From: Salinicola peritrichatus
GTDB taxonomy: Bacteria > Pseudomonadota > Gammaproteobacteria > Pseudomonadales > Halomonadaceae
Direction of reading: 5' to 3'
NCBI RefSeq assembly: GCF_003206715.1
Contig: NZ_PZJU01000007.1
Coordinates: forward strand, 1 to 64,000
Length of the DNA stretch: 64,000 nucleotides
A program made the position numbers and the translations under genes. The notes beneath the pieces were generated by a model. The model was given only the letters and a program-made list of their open reading frames with translations, did not search any database and was not told the origin of the DNA. Shown piece after piece: positions 30,303 to 45,676 of this stretch. Position 1 is the stretch's first letter. Each line of letters begins with the position of its first letter.

Positions 30303-31688
30303 TCAAATGATCAGGTTCTCGACACTATCGGCGATTCGCTGGGCCATGGCCTGGACATCGAAATGGGGTCGTCCCTCGACCATCACCCGGATCAGCGGTT
30401 CGGTGCCGGAGGGGCGCAACAGCACCCTGCCGCTCCCGCCAAGCTCGTTCTCGACCGCGGCCACGGTATGGCGCAACGCATCACTTTCCAAAAGCGTCTG
30501 GGTGTCGAAGCCGCTCGGCAAACGCACGTTGATCAACGCCTGCGGGGCCTTCTCGAAATCTTCAAGCAACTGCTCGAGCGGCGCGCCCTCGTGCACCATG
30601 ACCGCCAATACCTGCAGTGCCGAGACGATGCCGTCACCGGTGGTCTGGACGTGGCGACAGACGACATGGCCGGAGGATTCGCCCCCGAGCAGCCAGTCGT
30701 TGGCCAACAGCCGTTCGGTGACGTAGCGGTCGCCCACCTTGGCGCGTTCGAACGGAATGCCCTGTTTTTCAAATGCTGCGGCCAGGCCGAAGTTGCTCAT
30801 CAAGGTGCCGACCACGCCACCGTTGAGCTTGCCTCGGCCGTGCAGATCGCGAGCGATGATGTAGAGAATCTCGTCGCCATCCACCAGTTCGCCGCGGCGA
30901 TCGATCAGCAACACCCGATCGCCATCGCCGTCGAAGGCGATACCGAGATCCGCTCGACCTGCCAGCACGGCTTCCCGCAGCCGTTCGGGATGCGTCGAGC
31001 CGACGCCGCTGTTGATATTGAGCCCGTCCGGTTCGGCGCCGATCACGCTGACATCGGCACCCAGTTCGCGGAAGACGTTGGGCGCGATGTGGTAGGTCGC
31101 GCCGTGGGCGCAGTCGAGCACGATACGCAGCCCGTGCAGCCCCAGCCGGTTATGCACCGTGGACTTGCAGAACTCAATGTAGCGCCCGGCGGCATCGTTG
31201 ATACGCACCGCTCGGCCCAGTTGATTGGGTGTCATGGTTTCGAGCGGTTTGTCGAGCTCAGCCTCGATCTCGCTCTCCACCTCGTCGGCAAGCTTGAGCC
31301 CCTCCGCCGAGAAGAACTTGATGCCGTTGTCTTGGTAAGGATTATGCGAGGCGGAAATGACGACGCCGGCATCGGCCCGGAAAGTCCGGGTCAGGTAGGC
31401 GATCCCCGGCGTCGGCATCGGCCCCAACAGCGACACATCCGCGCCGGCGGCCGAAAGCCCCGCTTCCAGCGCCGATTCGAACATGTAGCCGGAAATTCGC
31501 GTGTCCTTACCGATGACCACCTTGGGCCGCGGCGACTGCGTCGATTTCTGGCGGCTCTGCTGACCGGTCAGCTTGCGCGCCAGTACACGCCCCATCGCCC
31601 AGCCCAGCTTGAGCATGAAATCGGCAGTGATGGGAGGCTCGCCAACCGCCCCGCGGATGCCGTCGGTGCCGAAATAACGTCTATTCAT
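30303..31688 (-). CDS. glmM: Phosphoglucosamine mutase
   Basis: Converts glucosamine-6-phosphate to glucosamine-1-phosphate for UDP-GlcNAc, hence peptidoglycan and LPS. The 461 residues show [14 protein letters not shown], the catalytic serine in [17 protein letters not shown], the Mg site [11 protein letters not shown] and the sugar loop GGESSGHVV. It is about 15 residues longer than the usual 445, mainly from an insert [15 protein letters not shown] near residue 40. The start overlaps folP by 8 bases. Confidence 0.96.
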   Translation of the reverse strand: MNRRYFGTDGIRGAVGEPPITADFMLKLGWAMGRVLARKLTGQQSRQKSTQSPRPKVVIGKDTRISGYMFESALEAGLSAAGADVSLLGPMPTPGIAYLTRTFRADAGVVISASHNPYQDNGIKFFSAEGLKLADEVESEIEAELDKPLETMTPNQLGRAVRINDAAGRYIEFCKSTVHNRLGLHGLRIVLDCAHGATYHIAPNVFRELGADVSVIGAEPDGLNINSGVGSTHPERLREAVLAGRADLGIAFDGDGDRVLLIDRRGELVDGDEILYIIARDLHGRGKLNGGVVGTLMSNFGLAAAFEKQGIPFERAKVGDRYVTERLLANDWLLGGESSGHVVCRHVQTTGDGIVSALQVLAVMVHEGAPLEQLLEDFEKAPQALINVRLPSGFDTQTLLESDALRHTVAAVENELGGSGRVLLRPSGTEPLIRVMVEGRPHFDVQAMAQRIADSVENLII

Positions 31689-32571
31689 GATCGCTCCGCT
31701 CCTGAAGCACGGCCCAGGCCATATCGATCGCATCCAGCGTCGGCGCCACGTCGTGCACTCTGACTATTCTAGCGCCGCGCTCGACCGCCATCACCGTCAA
31801 TGCCAGCCCTCCTGGCAGACGCTCGTCGACCGCGCGCCCCAACGTCCGGCCGATCATGCTCTTGCGCGACATGCCCACCAATAGCGGCAGGCCCAGCGCA
31901 TCGAGGCTCTCCATTCGGTGGAGCAAGCGCAGATTGTGCGCGAGCGTCTTGGCAAAGCCGAAGCCGGGGTCGATCAGCAACCGCTCCCGAGCGATACCGG
32001 CCGCCTCGTAGACGGCGATACGTTGGCGCAGAAAGTCAGCCACGGCATCCTCGATCGGACGATCGTAATGGGGCGCCTGCTGCATCGTTTGCGGCTCGCC
32101 GAGCATGTGCATCAGACACACCGGCAGATCGATGCCCGCCGCCGCCTCGAGCGCCCCCGGGCGTGACAGAGAACGCACATCGTTGATCAGGCCGGCGCCG
32201 GCGGCAGCGGCCTCGCTCATCAACTCGGGGGAGCTGGTATCGACCGACACCAGCGCGTCGAACTCCTCCACCAGCGTCTCGACCACGGGCAGCACGCGCT
32301 CACGCTCGGCGTCGAGCGAGACGGCATCGGCCCCCGGCCGGGTCGATTCGCCACCAACGTCGATGATTGCCGCGCCTTCCCGCAACAAGCGCTCGGCATG
32401 GCGACGGGCGTCATCGAGGCGATTGTGACGCCCGCCGTCGGAGAACGAGTCCGGCGTGACGTTGAGAATCCCCATGACGCGCGGACGAGAGAGATCGAGG
32501 AAGTGTTTACCGCAGTGCAGCACCACGTCAGCAGATGTCGATTCAGCACCGATGGCTATCGATTCGCTCAT
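31681..32571 (-). CDS. folP: Dihydropteroate synthase
   Basis: Joins hydroxymethyldihydropterin pyrophosphate, the product of FolK, to p-aminobenzoate. Target of sulfonamides. The 296-residue TIM barrel has [27 protein letters not shown], the pterin-site Asn and Asp in LINDVRSL, and the [14 protein letters not shown] loop. About 20 extra residues at the N-terminus relative to E. coli. Followed by glmM with an 8-base overlap, the conserved ftsH-folP-glmM order. Confidence 0.96.
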   Translation of the reverse strand: MSESIAIGAESTSADVVLHCGKHFLDLSRPRVMGILNVTPDSFSDGGRHNRLDDARRHAERLLREGAAIIDVGGESTRPGADAVSLDAERERVLPVVETLVEEFDALVSVDTSSPELMSEAAAAGAGLINDVRSLSRPGALEAAAGIDLPVCLMHMLGEPQTMQQAPHYDRPIEDAVADFLRQRIAVYEAAGIARERLLIDPGFGFAKTLAHNLRLLHRMESLDALGLPLLVGMSRKSMIGRTLGRAVDERLPGGLALTVMAVERGARIVRVHDVAPTLDAIDMAWAVLQERSDHE

Positions 32572-32656
32572 AAGGCCTTAGGCTCGAAAAAGGTCAACTC
32601 TAAGCAGCACTCGAATTCGGCGCAACCAGACCGCGACGCCAAGTTCCGCCCAAACG

Positions 32657-32686
32657 CGACAGGGCGCCGATGATGGCGCCCTGTCG
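32657..32686 (-). terminator. Hairpin between ftsH and folP
   Basis: CGACAGGGCGCC and GGCGCCCTGTCG form a perfect 12-bp stem with a 6-base loop. On the minus strand only CGTTTG follows, a short T-run, so it may terminate ftsH transcripts partly. Confidence 0.6.
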
Positions 32687-32697
32687 GGGGAATGGCT

Positions 32698-32759
32698 AGG
32701 GCCTGTTCACATTATTCACGCGGCCACGCGGCTCGCGGCGCATAGGGTAAACAGGCCTC
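32698..32759. repeat. Short inverted-repeat element after ftsH
   Basis: GGCCTGTT (32700-32707) and AACAGGCC (32750-32757) bracket 42 bases that contain further GCG-rich palindromic sequence. The left end, GCCTGTTCACATT, closely matches the left end of the element at 45485 (GCCTGTTCACGAT). It may be a shortened relative of the MITE-like family in this window; it starts only a few bases past the ftsH stop. Confidence 0.5.
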
Positions 32760-32762
32760 GAC

Positions 32763-34730
<1,968 letters not shown>

Positions 34731-34821
34731 GACATCACCCTCGTAGTACGAATCTTGCTGCCAGCGCTTGCCATGGTTGCGACCTTACCTCAGATGGGGG
34801 CATGGGACCATGCTTGCAAGC

Positions 34822-35487
34822 CTAGCCGTGAAATCCCTGGGCCAGCAGGTAGACCTCGCGGGAACGAGCCCGGGACGCCTCCGGCTTGCGCGTGACCACC
34901 TTGCGAAAGCTGCCGCGCAGATCGCGCAGGTAGTCGTCGAATCCTTCGCCCTGAAACACCTTGGCCAGGAAATTGCCATCGGGCGAGAGTGTCTGGCGGG
35001 CCAGGTCGAGCGCCAGCTCGACCAGGTACATCGCCTGTGGCTGGTCGATCGCCGCCATGCCACTCATGTTGGACGCCATGTCGGACATCACCAGATCGAC
35101 CGGCCGCTCGCCGAGTTCGGCCAGGATCGCCTCGAGCACGCTCTCTTCAGTGAAGTCGCCCTGGATGAAGCTGACCCCGGCCAGCGCATCCATCTCCAGG
35201 ATGTCGGAAGCAATCACCAAGCCGTCGCTGCCCACTTTCTCGGCCGCGATCTGGCTCCAGCCGCCCGGCGCAGCGCCCAGATCGATCACCGCCATGCCCG
35301 GACGCAGCAACTTATCGCGTTCGTCGAGTTCGAGCAGCTTGTAACTCGCTCGCGAACGGTAACCATCCTTCCACGACTGCTGTACGTAACGGTCGTCGAA
35401 ATGCTCCTTCAGCCAGCCAGCGCTGCTTTTGCTCTGCCGCGTCGCGGAACCGGGCTTGTCGAAAGAGGAGCGCGCCACAAGAATCAC
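34822..35487 (-). CDS. rlmE: 23S rRNA (uridine-2'-O)-methyltransferase RlmE
   Basis: Methylates U2552 in the 23S rRNA A-loop; formerly FtsJ/RrmJ. The 221 residues contain the K-D-K-E type catalytic elements: [17 protein letters not shown] (Lys), [13 protein letters not shown] (SAM motif I), [11 protein letters not shown] (Asp) and [15 protein letters not shown] (Lys). The ftsH-rlmE pair and divergent yhbY match E. coli. Heat-shock control is known for the E. coli operon, but no clear sigma-32 site was found here. Confidence 0.96.
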   Translation of the reverse strand: MILVARSSFDKPGSATRQSKSSAGWLKEHFDDRYVQQSWKDGYRSRASYKLLELDERDKLLRPGMAVIDLGAAPGGWSQIAAEKVGSDGLVIASDILEMDALAGVSFIQGDFTEESVLEAILAELGERPVDLVMSDMASNMSGMAAIDQPQAMYLVELALDLARQTLSPDGNFLAKVFQGEGFDDYLRDLRGSFRKVVTRKPEASRARSREVYLLAQGFHG

Positions 35488-35631
35488 CTGACAGAGTAGT
35501 AAACGAGGTAGTGTCGAAGAAGATGGGTCGTGGAAGACCGTTAACGCAAATTGAAAGGAATCAGGAAGGTTGGTCCCTGCCGGCCTCAGGCTGCTTCACT
35601 CGCGTGGAGCACGCTCTGCCTTTCCTGTCGC

Positions 35632-35663
35632 TGTCGAAACCCGTACCATAGCGCGTTTCGACA
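35632..35663. repeat. Inverted repeat in the rlmE-yhbY divergent region
   Basis: TGTCGAAAC and GTTTCGACA are perfect 9-base inverted arms separated by 14 bases. The pair lies between the divergent starts of rlmE (35487) and yhbY (35731), where an operator or a bidirectional promoter would be. The rest of 35488-35730 shows no gene. Confidence 0.5.
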
Positions 35664-35730
35664 GTGCGGTGGTGAGACCGATTGCAGCACCGCTGTATTA
35701 TTATCCGCGAAATCCAACGGTCAGGTTACC

Positions 35731-36057
35731 ATGAGCTTGTCATCGGCACAAAAGAAAGCCTTCCGCAGCATCGGCCATCATCTGCAGCCGATCGTCACCG
35801 TCAGCGAGAACGGCCTGAGCGAAGGCGCATTGCAGGAGCTTGAACGCGCCCTGCGCGATCATGAGCTGATCAAGGTCAAGCTGGCGCTCCCCGAGCGCGA
35901 CGACCGGCGCGCCATGATCGAGGAGCTGATCCAGCTCAGCGGTGCCGAACTGGTCCAGACCCTGGGCAAGGTGGCACTACTCTATCGCCACAACCCCAAG
36001 GCCAACCCGAAACTCTCCAACATTCAGCGCGCCGAGGATCATCACGGCCGGCACTGA
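35731..36057 (+). CDS. yhbY: CRS1-YhbY domain RNA-binding protein
   Basis: Pre-50S-associated RNA-binding protein with an IF3-C-like fold. The 108 residues match the family: LSSAQKKAFRSIGHHLQPIV, VSENGLSEGALQELERALRDHELIKVK, and the VQTLGKVALLYR loop. ATG 35731 gives the family N-terminus (MSLSSAQKK). Divergent from rlmE, convergent with greA, with a strong terminator between them. Confidence 0.94.
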   Translation: MSLSSAQKKAFRSIGHHLQPIVTVSENGLSEGALQELERALRDHELIKVKLALPERDDRRAMIEELIQLSGAELVQTLGKVALLYRHNPKANPKLSNIQRAEDHHGRH

Positions 36058-36070
36058 GCGGCCGCTCAGA

Positions 36071-36173
36071 GCTGTAAGCTGTAAGCCATAAGCGGTAAGT
36101 CAAAACCAATTCACCCCCAGGGCAGAACCCTGGGGGTGATTTTCTTACAGCTTAAAGCTTATGGCTTACAGCT
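36071..36173. repeat. Facing heptamer arrays around a terminator
   Basis: On the left are four heptamers of form GCNNTAA (36071-36098) and on the right four of the reverse form CTTANNG (36143-36170). The core AGCTGTAAGCCATAAGC (36077-36093) is matched perfectly by its reverse complement at 36157-36173. The yhbY-greA terminator sits in the middle, so the whole 103 bases can fold into one long hairpin. Confidence 0.8.
36111..36146 (+). terminator. Terminator between convergent yhbY and greA
   Basis: TCACCCCCAGGG and CCCTGGGGGTGA form a perfect 12-bp stem with loop CAGAA, then TTTTCTT on the plus strand. It serves yhbY and, less well, leftward greA. Confidence 0.92.
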
Positions 36174-36182
36174 GACCGAAGG

Positions 36183-36651
36183 TCAGAGGTGCTCGACACC
36201 CGATATCTCATACTCCACGTCGCCACCCGGCGTGCGCACGTTGACCACGTCCCCTTCCTGCTTGCCGATCAGGGCCCGGGCGATCGGCGAAGTCACCGAA
36301 ATCTTGCCCGCCTTGATGTCGGCTTCGTCCTCGCCGACGATCTGATAACGCACCTCATCGTCGGTTTCGAGATTGAGCAGCTCGACGGTGACGCCGAAGA
36401 TGACCTTGCCGGTCTTCGGCATCTTGGTCACATCGATGATCTGGGCAGTCGACAGCTTGCTTTCGATCTCCTGGATCCGCCCCTCGATGAAGCCCTGCTG
36501 CTCGCGCGCGGCGTGATACTCGGCGTTCTCCTTGAGGTCGCCGTGCTCGCGCGCCTCGGCGATCGCGCTGATCACCTTGGGCCGCTCGACGCTCTTGAGC
36601 TGGTCCAGCTCCTCACGCAAACGCTGTTCCCCGTTGACGGTCATCGGGACC

Positions 36652-36659
<8 letters not shown>
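36183..36659 (-). CDS. greA: Transcription elongation factor GreA
   Basis: Rescues backtracked RNA polymerase by stimulating transcript cleavage through the secondary channel, the same channel used by DksA. The 158 residues have the N-terminal coiled coil with [19 protein letters not shown] (tip acidic residues D and E) and the C-terminal FKBP-like domain with [19 protein letters not shown] 36659 has AGGAG at a good distance; it overlaps the end of carB by 8 bases. The longer upstream frame lies inside carB. Confidence 0.97.
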
Positions 36660-39885
<3,226 letters not shown>

Positions 39886-39979
39886 GCGCTAACACTCGTC
39901 GAAAAAGTTGGTGTCGGCGGCTCGCGCCGACCCGGAAAGACTGGATTGCAAACGGCTCAGGCCGCGTCCCGCTGATGGC

Positions 39980-41137
39980 TTATGCCACCTGCCGCTGATG
40001 GCTCCGCATCATCGCCACGAAGCGGTCGAACAGCGGCGACACGTCGCGCGGCCCCGGGCTCGCTTCGGGATGGCCCTGGAAGCTGAATGCCGGGCGGTCC
40101 GTCAGCTCGATGCCTTGCAAGGTGCCATCGAACAGCGAGCGATGAATGGCGCGCACGTTGGCCGGCAGGCTGGTCTCGTCGACCGCGAAGCCGTGGTTCT
40201 GACTGGTGATCATCACGTGCCCGCTATCGAGATCCTGCACCGGATGGTTGGCGCCGTGATGGCCATGGTTCATCTTCACCGTCCTGGCGCCGGCGGCCAG
40301 CGCCAGCAGCTGATGGCCGAGGCAGATACCGAACACCGGAATGCCGGTCTCGAGAATCTCGCGAATCGCCGCGATCGCGTAGTCGCAAGGCTCGGGGTCG
40401 CCCGGGCCATTGGCCAGGAACACGCCGTCCGGATTCATCGCCAGCACCTCGCTGGCCGGGGTCTCGGCCGGCACCACGGTCAGACGACAGCCGCGGGAAG
40501 CGAGCAGGCGCAAAATGTTGTGCTTGACCCCGTAATCGTAGGCGACCACGTGATAGGAATACTCGTCGCTGGCGGTGTCGGTATAGCCCTGGCCCAGCAC
40601 CCACTCTCCCTGCGACCACTCGTAGGTCGACTCACAGGAGACCACCTTGGCCAGATCCATGCCCTTGAGCCCCGGAAATTCGCGTGCCGCGGCCAGTGCT
40701 CGCTCGACCGCGTCGTCGCCCTGGGCGGCATCGCCGGCCAGGATGGCGCCGTCCAGCGAACCCTTGCTGCGCAGGATACGGGTCAGGCGGCGGGTATCGA
40801 TATCGGCGATACCGATCACGTTCTGCGCCGCCAGATATTCGGAAAGCGAAACCGTGCTGCGGAAGTTGCTGGCGATCAACGGCAGATCGCGAATGACCAG
40901 ACCGGCCGCGCAGATGCGCGTCGATTCGACGTCCTCGGCATTGATGCCGGTATTGCCGATGTGCGGATAGGTCAGCGTGACGATCTGGCGGGTGTAGGAA
41001 GGGTCGGTGAGGATTTCCTGATAACCGGTCATGGCGGTATTGAAAACCACCTCCCCGCTGGTTTGCCCATCGGCGCCGATGGCAATACCATGAAACACAC
41101 TACCGTCTTCGAGAGCCAGTATTGCGGGTCTGTTCAA
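39980..41137 (-). CDS. carA: Carbamoyl phosphate synthase small subunit
   Basis: Glutaminase subunit that feeds ammonia to CarB. The 385 residues have the N-terminal CPSase domain ([15 protein letters not shown]) and a class I glutamine amidotransferase domain with the catalytic Cys in [12 protein letters not shown] (near 270) and the His-Glu pair in [11 protein letters not shown] (near 353). Upstream, 41138-41231 is free for a promoter or an arginine/pyrimidine-responsive region, but no clear box was identified. Confidence 0.98.
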   Translation of the reverse strand: MNRPAILALEDGSVFHGIAIGADGQTSGEVVFNTAMTGYQEILTDPSYTRQIVTLTYPHIGNTGINAEDVESTRICAAGLVIRDLPLIASNFRSTVSLSEYLAAQNVIGIADIDTRRLTRILRSKGSLDGAILAGDAAQGDDAVERALAAAREFPGLKGMDLAKVVSCESTYEWSQGEWVLGQGYTDTASDEYSYHVVAYDYGVKHNILRLLASRGCRLTVVPAETPASEVLAMNPDGVFLANGPGDPEPCDYAIAAIREILETGIPVFGICLGHQLLALAAGARTVKMNHGHHGANHPVQDLDSGHVMITSQNHGFAVDETSLPANVRAIHRSLFDGTLQGIELTDRPAFSFQGHPEASPGPRDVSPLFDRFVAMMRSHQRQVA

Positions 41138-41231
41138 GGCAACATCCTCCTAAACTGGTCACCACATATCATCGGGGCAAGGCTTGAACCCCACAACTTA
41201 CTGCCGATTCGGCGGCCCGCCGCCAGGTCGT

Positions 41232-41275
41232 AAAAAAGCGGGACGAAATCCGGAAAAACCGATTTCATCCCGCTT
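41232..41275 (-). terminator. Rho-independent terminator of dapB
   Basis: On the minus strand GCGGGATGAAATC and GATTTCGTCCCGC form a 14-bp stem with one mismatch, a loop of about 10 bases and then TTTTTTA. It ends dapB transcription, so carAB probably start from their own promoter. Confidence 0.9.
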
Positions 41276-41408
41276 ATTGTCCTGATTGCTGCATCGCCTG
41301 CGACTATTCTCTCTTGCCTATGACGGTCGGCCCGGCCAAATTGGACGGATGATACCGAAAAATGGCGCCAATCTCCAGTATCGATCGCCAATCGATCCGC
41401 CTCCGCGG

Positions 41409-42287
<879 letters not shown>

Positions 42288-42338
42288 TCAGGGGAAACAT
42301 CGCTGCCACTGCACATCGCTACCGCTGATGCCGCTACA

Positions 42339-42485
42339 CTAGGGAGCATCTGATTAACGTCATGAGCGCAGGCAAGACAAGGCAAAATCAACGAAACAGC
42401 GGAGTTTACGGGGTGTAAATGAGCATGTTGAGTTGATTTTTAACGCCGTATTGCCCAGCGGAATAGTTAACCAGAGGTTTCCTAG
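42339..42485. mobile_element. MITE-like inverted-repeat element, copy A
   Basis: The 147-base element is bounded by 20-base imperfect terminal inverted repeats: CTAGGGAGCATCTGATTAAC at the left and the complement of CTAGGAAACCTCTGGTTAAC at the right (16 of 20 match). Inside is a second pair of perfect arms, AAAATCAAC and GTTGATTTT, around a centre containing GTTTAC and GTAAATGAG. No gene is present. It shares its architecture and centre with the element at 45485. It ends 34 bases before the next gene's start, so it may supply or disturb that promoter. Confidence 0.75.
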
Positions 42486-42519
42486 ACAGCGTCGTCCTGC
42501 CGCCGGGGAGTTCATGTCA

Positions 42520-43479
42520 ATGCCCGTCTCGTCCGCCTATCTGACAGGCCTGTTCGCCAGCCTGCTCCTCGCCGGCTGCAGCGCCACGCCCCAACGCACC
42601 ACGCTGGCGCCGGCAGACCTGCTGTCGAGCACGCCCGAGGTCGACTGGTGCGGCACGCTGGCGCTACCGGCGAAATGGCAGGACGGCACCCCGGTGGGCG
42701 GACTCTCCGACCTGGGCTGGGACGCGGACGAATCGATGCTGTTCCTGATCTCCGACCGCGGCTGGCTGCATCGCGCCCGCCTGACCTTCAGCGGCAGCGG
42801 TGAACTGCGCGACTATGTCCCACTGGACACCTACCCGCTACGTGGCGAGGACGGCGCGATTCTCGCAAGCGCCAGCAGCGATGCCGAAGCGCTGACCCTT
42901 GAAAATGCCGCAGACGGCGAGCACGGCAACACGCAACTGGTGATCGGCTTCGAGGGCGACGCCCGCTGGCAGCGCTTCCTGCCCTCCGGCATCGCCAGCG
43001 AAGCTCCGCATCGCCCACCGGCACTGGCGGACGTCGATCACAACGGCGGCCTGGAAGCGTTGACCGAGCTGCCAGGGCGCGGTCTGATCGGCGGCATCGA
43101 AGCGCCGCCCGCCGGCTGGCCCGACAAGATCACCCGGCTGTTCACCCTCGACGGCCAACATGAATGGCGTTATCCGCTGGCGGACGATGCCAACAGTGCG
43201 CTCACCGCGCTGGAAGTGCTGGACGGTGACTTGCTGGCACTCGAGCGCGCCTACACCCCACCGGCCTCGATCGTGATCCGGCTGCGGCGCGCCCACCTCG
43301 CAGACGATGGTAGCGTCAGCGTCAGCGAACTGGCACGACTCTCCAACAGTGACGGCTGGTCAGTGGACAACTTCGAAGGCCTGACCCGCATCGACGAGCA
43401 CCGCTATCTGATGGTCAGCGATGACAACTTCAGCCTCATGCAGCGCACCCTGCTGAGCTGTTTCGAAGTGAAGCAGTAG
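42520..43479 (+). CDS. Phytase-like esterase-domain lipoprotein
   Basis: The 319-residue protein resembles the 'esterase-like activity of phytase' family (PF13449): WCGTLALP, GGLSDLGWDADESMLFLISDRGWLHRA-type sequence (GGLSDLGW and LFLISDRG are visible) and a C-terminal DNFEGLTRIDEHRYLMVSDDN segment, consistent with a beta-propeller. Residues 1-20 form a lipoprotein signal with lipobox LLAGC (Cys20) and Ser at +2, predicting an outer-membrane lipoprotein facing the periplasm. ATG 42520 is placed 9 bases after GGGGAG; ATG 42514 is the alternative. The substrate is unknown. Confidence 0.8.
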   Translation: MPVSSAYLTGLFASLLLAGCSATPQRTTLAPADLLSSTPEVDWCGTLALPAKWQDGTPVGGLSDLGWDADESMLFLISDRGWLHRARLTFSGSGELRDYVPLDTYPLRGEDGAILASASSDAEALTLENAADGEHGNTQLVIGFEGDARWQRFLPSGIASEAPHRPPALADVDHNGGLEALTELPGRGLIGGIEAPPAGWPDKITRLFTLDGQHEWRYPLADDANSALTALEVLDGDLLALERAYTPPASIVIRLRRAHLADDGSVSVSELARLSNSDGWSVDNFEGLTRIDEHRYLMVSDDNFSLMQRTLLSCFEVKQ

Positions 43480-43792
43480 AGTCATACCGGCCAGTCATAC
43501 CGGCCAAGAATGAATCCGACGACGACCTGCCGTGCATCGACGCCCGATACCCCACGGCGGCGGGTATCTCGTCCACGGCGATCGCCGGCGCCAATTATGA
43601 ACGACGAAGCATAATTATTTTCGCTAGTTGCCTTGCGACGCTGCAATCCTGTTTCCTCCTCGTTGGCGCAACGACACCGACAATAAGAACGCAAATTCAT
43701 AGCTAACAACCTCCAGGTCAACATAGTACGCGCCGATATCCATTCGGCATCACTGGAAACGATAACGACACGACACCAGCGAGGGGTTCGGA
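43480..43792. other. Intergenic region before the OFA transporter gene
   Basis: No gene is seen in these 313 bases. A 12-base tandem duplication (GTCATACCGGCC twice) starts at 43481, just after the lipoprotein gene. The middle (about 43595-43625) is unusually AT-rich for this window and probably holds the promoter of the following transporter gene, whose ribosome site is GAGGGG. Confidence 0.5.
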
Positions 43793-45451
43793 ATGAATGG
43801 GATCGATCAGGCCGTCCTGGAAAGCGATGGCGGCAACCCTGCGGGATTCTTCTCCCGCGAGAGAACGATAGCGGGACCTAACTTCAATCGCTGGACGGTT
43901 CCTACGGCTGCCCTGGCGATTCACCTGTGTATCGGCATGGCCTACGGATTTTCGGTGTTCTGGCTGCCGATGACCAACATCCTGGCGAACACCGACCCGG
44001 CCATGTGCGGTGATATCGGATTTCTCCAGGCACTGACCACCACCTCCTGCAACTGGACGGTGCCGCAGGTCACTCATATCTTCGAAACCTTCATCGCCAT
44101 GCTGGGGATCTCGGCGGCGCTATGGGGTGGCTGGCTGGAGCATGCCGGTCCACGCAAGGCGGGATGTATCGCCGCGCTGTGCTGGGGCGGCGGCTTGATC
44201 GTCGGCGGCATCGGCGTGATGGTGCATCAGCTGTGGCTGGTCTATCTGGGCTGCGGCATTCTCGGCGGCATCGGCCAGGGTCTGGGTTACATCACGCCGG
44301 TCTCGACGCTGATCAAGTGGTTCCCCGACCGGCGTGGCATGGCAACCGGTTTCGCCATCATGGGCTATGGCGGCGGCGCCATGGTCGGCGCGCCACTGGC
44401 CGTGCTGCTGATGGGCCATTTCAGCGGCTCCGGCGGCACCGGCGTCGCCATGACCCTGATCGTGCTGGGCGCGATCTATATGGTGGTCATGGCCTCCGGC
44501 GCCATCGGTTTCCGTGTTCCTCCCAACGGCTGGAAACCGGAAGGCTGGACGCCGCCCGAGGAAGATCACGGCAGCGGCATGATCACCCGTCGCCACGTCC
44601 ACCTCGACCGTGCGTGGAAGACCAAGCAGTTCTGGCTGATCTGGGGCGTGCTGTTCCTCAACGTGACCGCCGGTATCGCGGTCATCTCGATGGCCAGCCC
44701 GATGCTGCAGGATGTCTTCGGCGGCGCACTGGTGGGCATTCAGGACACGGCCGCGGGACTGACGGATGCGCAGAAAGCCGCCGTCGTGGCCGCCGCCGCC
44801 GGGCTGGTGGGGCTGATCAGCCTGTTCAACAGTCTGGGGCGCCTGTTCTGGGCCTCGCTGTCCGACAAGATCGGGCGCAAGAATACCTACCATACCTTCT
44901 TCGCCCTCGGCATCGTCGTCTACTGCCTGTTGCCGACCTGGGGCCATCTAGGCATGGCCGGCATGTTCGTGATCTCGATCTGCATCATCCTCAGCATGTA
45001 TGGCGGCGGCTTCGCCACCGTGCCGGCGTATTTGGCGGACATCTTCGGCACCCAGATGGTCGGGGCCATCCATGGCCGCCTGCTGACCGCCTGGTCGGCC
45101 GCCGGAATCGTCGGGCCGCTGGTGATCGCCGCCCTGCGCGAGGCCCAGCTCAATGCCGGGCTCGAGCCCAGCCAGGTCTACGACCGCACGTTGTACATCA
45201 TGGCCGGACTACTGGCCCTCGGCCTGATCTGCAACCTGCTGGTGCGTCCGGTCAAGGAAGAGCATCACATGAGCGATGCCGAGCTTCAGCATGAACGCTC
45301 GTTGCAGCATGACGACACGATCTCCGGCAATGCGGAAAGCGCAGCGCGAGGCAAGTTCGGCATGGGCGGCGTCCTGGCCTGGCTCGGCGTGGGCATTCCG
45401 TTTTTGATCGGACTGTATATCGCACTAGCCAAGGCGGCAGCACTATTTTGA
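43793..45451 (+). CDS. OFA family MFS transporter (oxalate/formate type)
   Basis: Inner-membrane major facilitator protein of 552 residues with about 12 membrane segments. The second half has the MFS loop motif SLSDKIGRKNTY; family features include NWTVPQVTHIFETF, GGIGQGLGYITPVSTLIKWF (about residues 156-175) and GAIHGRLLTAWSAAGIVGP near the C-terminus, all typical of the oxalate:formate antiporter (OFA) group. A hydrophilic stretch of about 60 residues precedes the last membrane segment. Lying next to a formate dehydrogenase operon, formate or a related monocarboxylate is the likely cargo, but this is inference from context. Confidence 0.85.
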   Translation: MNGIDQAVLESDGGNPAGFFSRERTIAGPNFNRWTVPTAALAIHLCIGMAYGFSVFWLPMTNILANTDPAMCGDIGFLQALTTTSCNWTVPQVTHIFETFIAMLGISAALWGGWLEHAGPRKAGCIAALCWGGGLIVGGIGVMVHQLWLVYLGCGILGGIGQGLGYITPVSTLIKWFPDRRGMATGFAIMGYGGGAMVGAPLAVLLMGHFSGSGGTGVAMTLIVLGAIYMVVMASGAIGFRVPPNGWKPEGWTPPEEDHGSGMITRRHVHLDRAWKTKQFWLIWGVLFLNVTAGIAVISMASPMLQDVFGGALVGIQDTAAGLTDAQKAAVVAAAAGLVGLISLFNSLGRLFWASLSDKIGRKNTYHTFFALGIVVYCLLPTWGHLGMAGMFVISICIILSMYGGGFATVPAYLADIFGTQMVGAIHGRLLTAWSAAGIVGPLVIAALREAQLNAGLEPSQVYDRTLYIMAGLLALGLICNLLVRPVKEEHHMSDAELQHERSLQHDDTISGNAESAARGKFGMGGVLAWLGVGIPFLIGLYIALAKAAALF

Positions 45452-45484
45452 GACAGACCCGAGAATGACGACCGCCCTGTTCCT

Positions 45485-45641
45485 AGAGCCTGTTCACGAT
45501 CTAGCGAGCTAGGATCAAACTAGGCGAAAACGACTAAGGAAAGGACCGGGCTCGCGTACGAGTTTACAGGGGGTAAATGAGTATTCCGAAGTCGTTTGCA
45601 ACGACGTTTGGCCGACGCGCAGCCGATTGTTAACAGGCTCT
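45485..45641. mobile_element. MITE-like inverted-repeat element, copy B
   Basis: The 157-base element is bounded by AGAGCCTGTT and its perfect complement; the match extends to 15 of 17 bases. Inner arms AAAACGAC and GTCGTTT flank a centre GAGTTTAC...GTAAATGAG, nearly the same as in the element at 42339. A CTAG-N4-CTAG palindrome lies near the left end. The inner arms differ in sequence from copy A but still pair, which suggests the folded form is what is kept. It lies between the OFA gene and the convergent regulator gene. Confidence 0.75.
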
Positions 45642-45676
45642 GAGTCCCGCGACCGGGCGGCATTCGAACCACCCGG

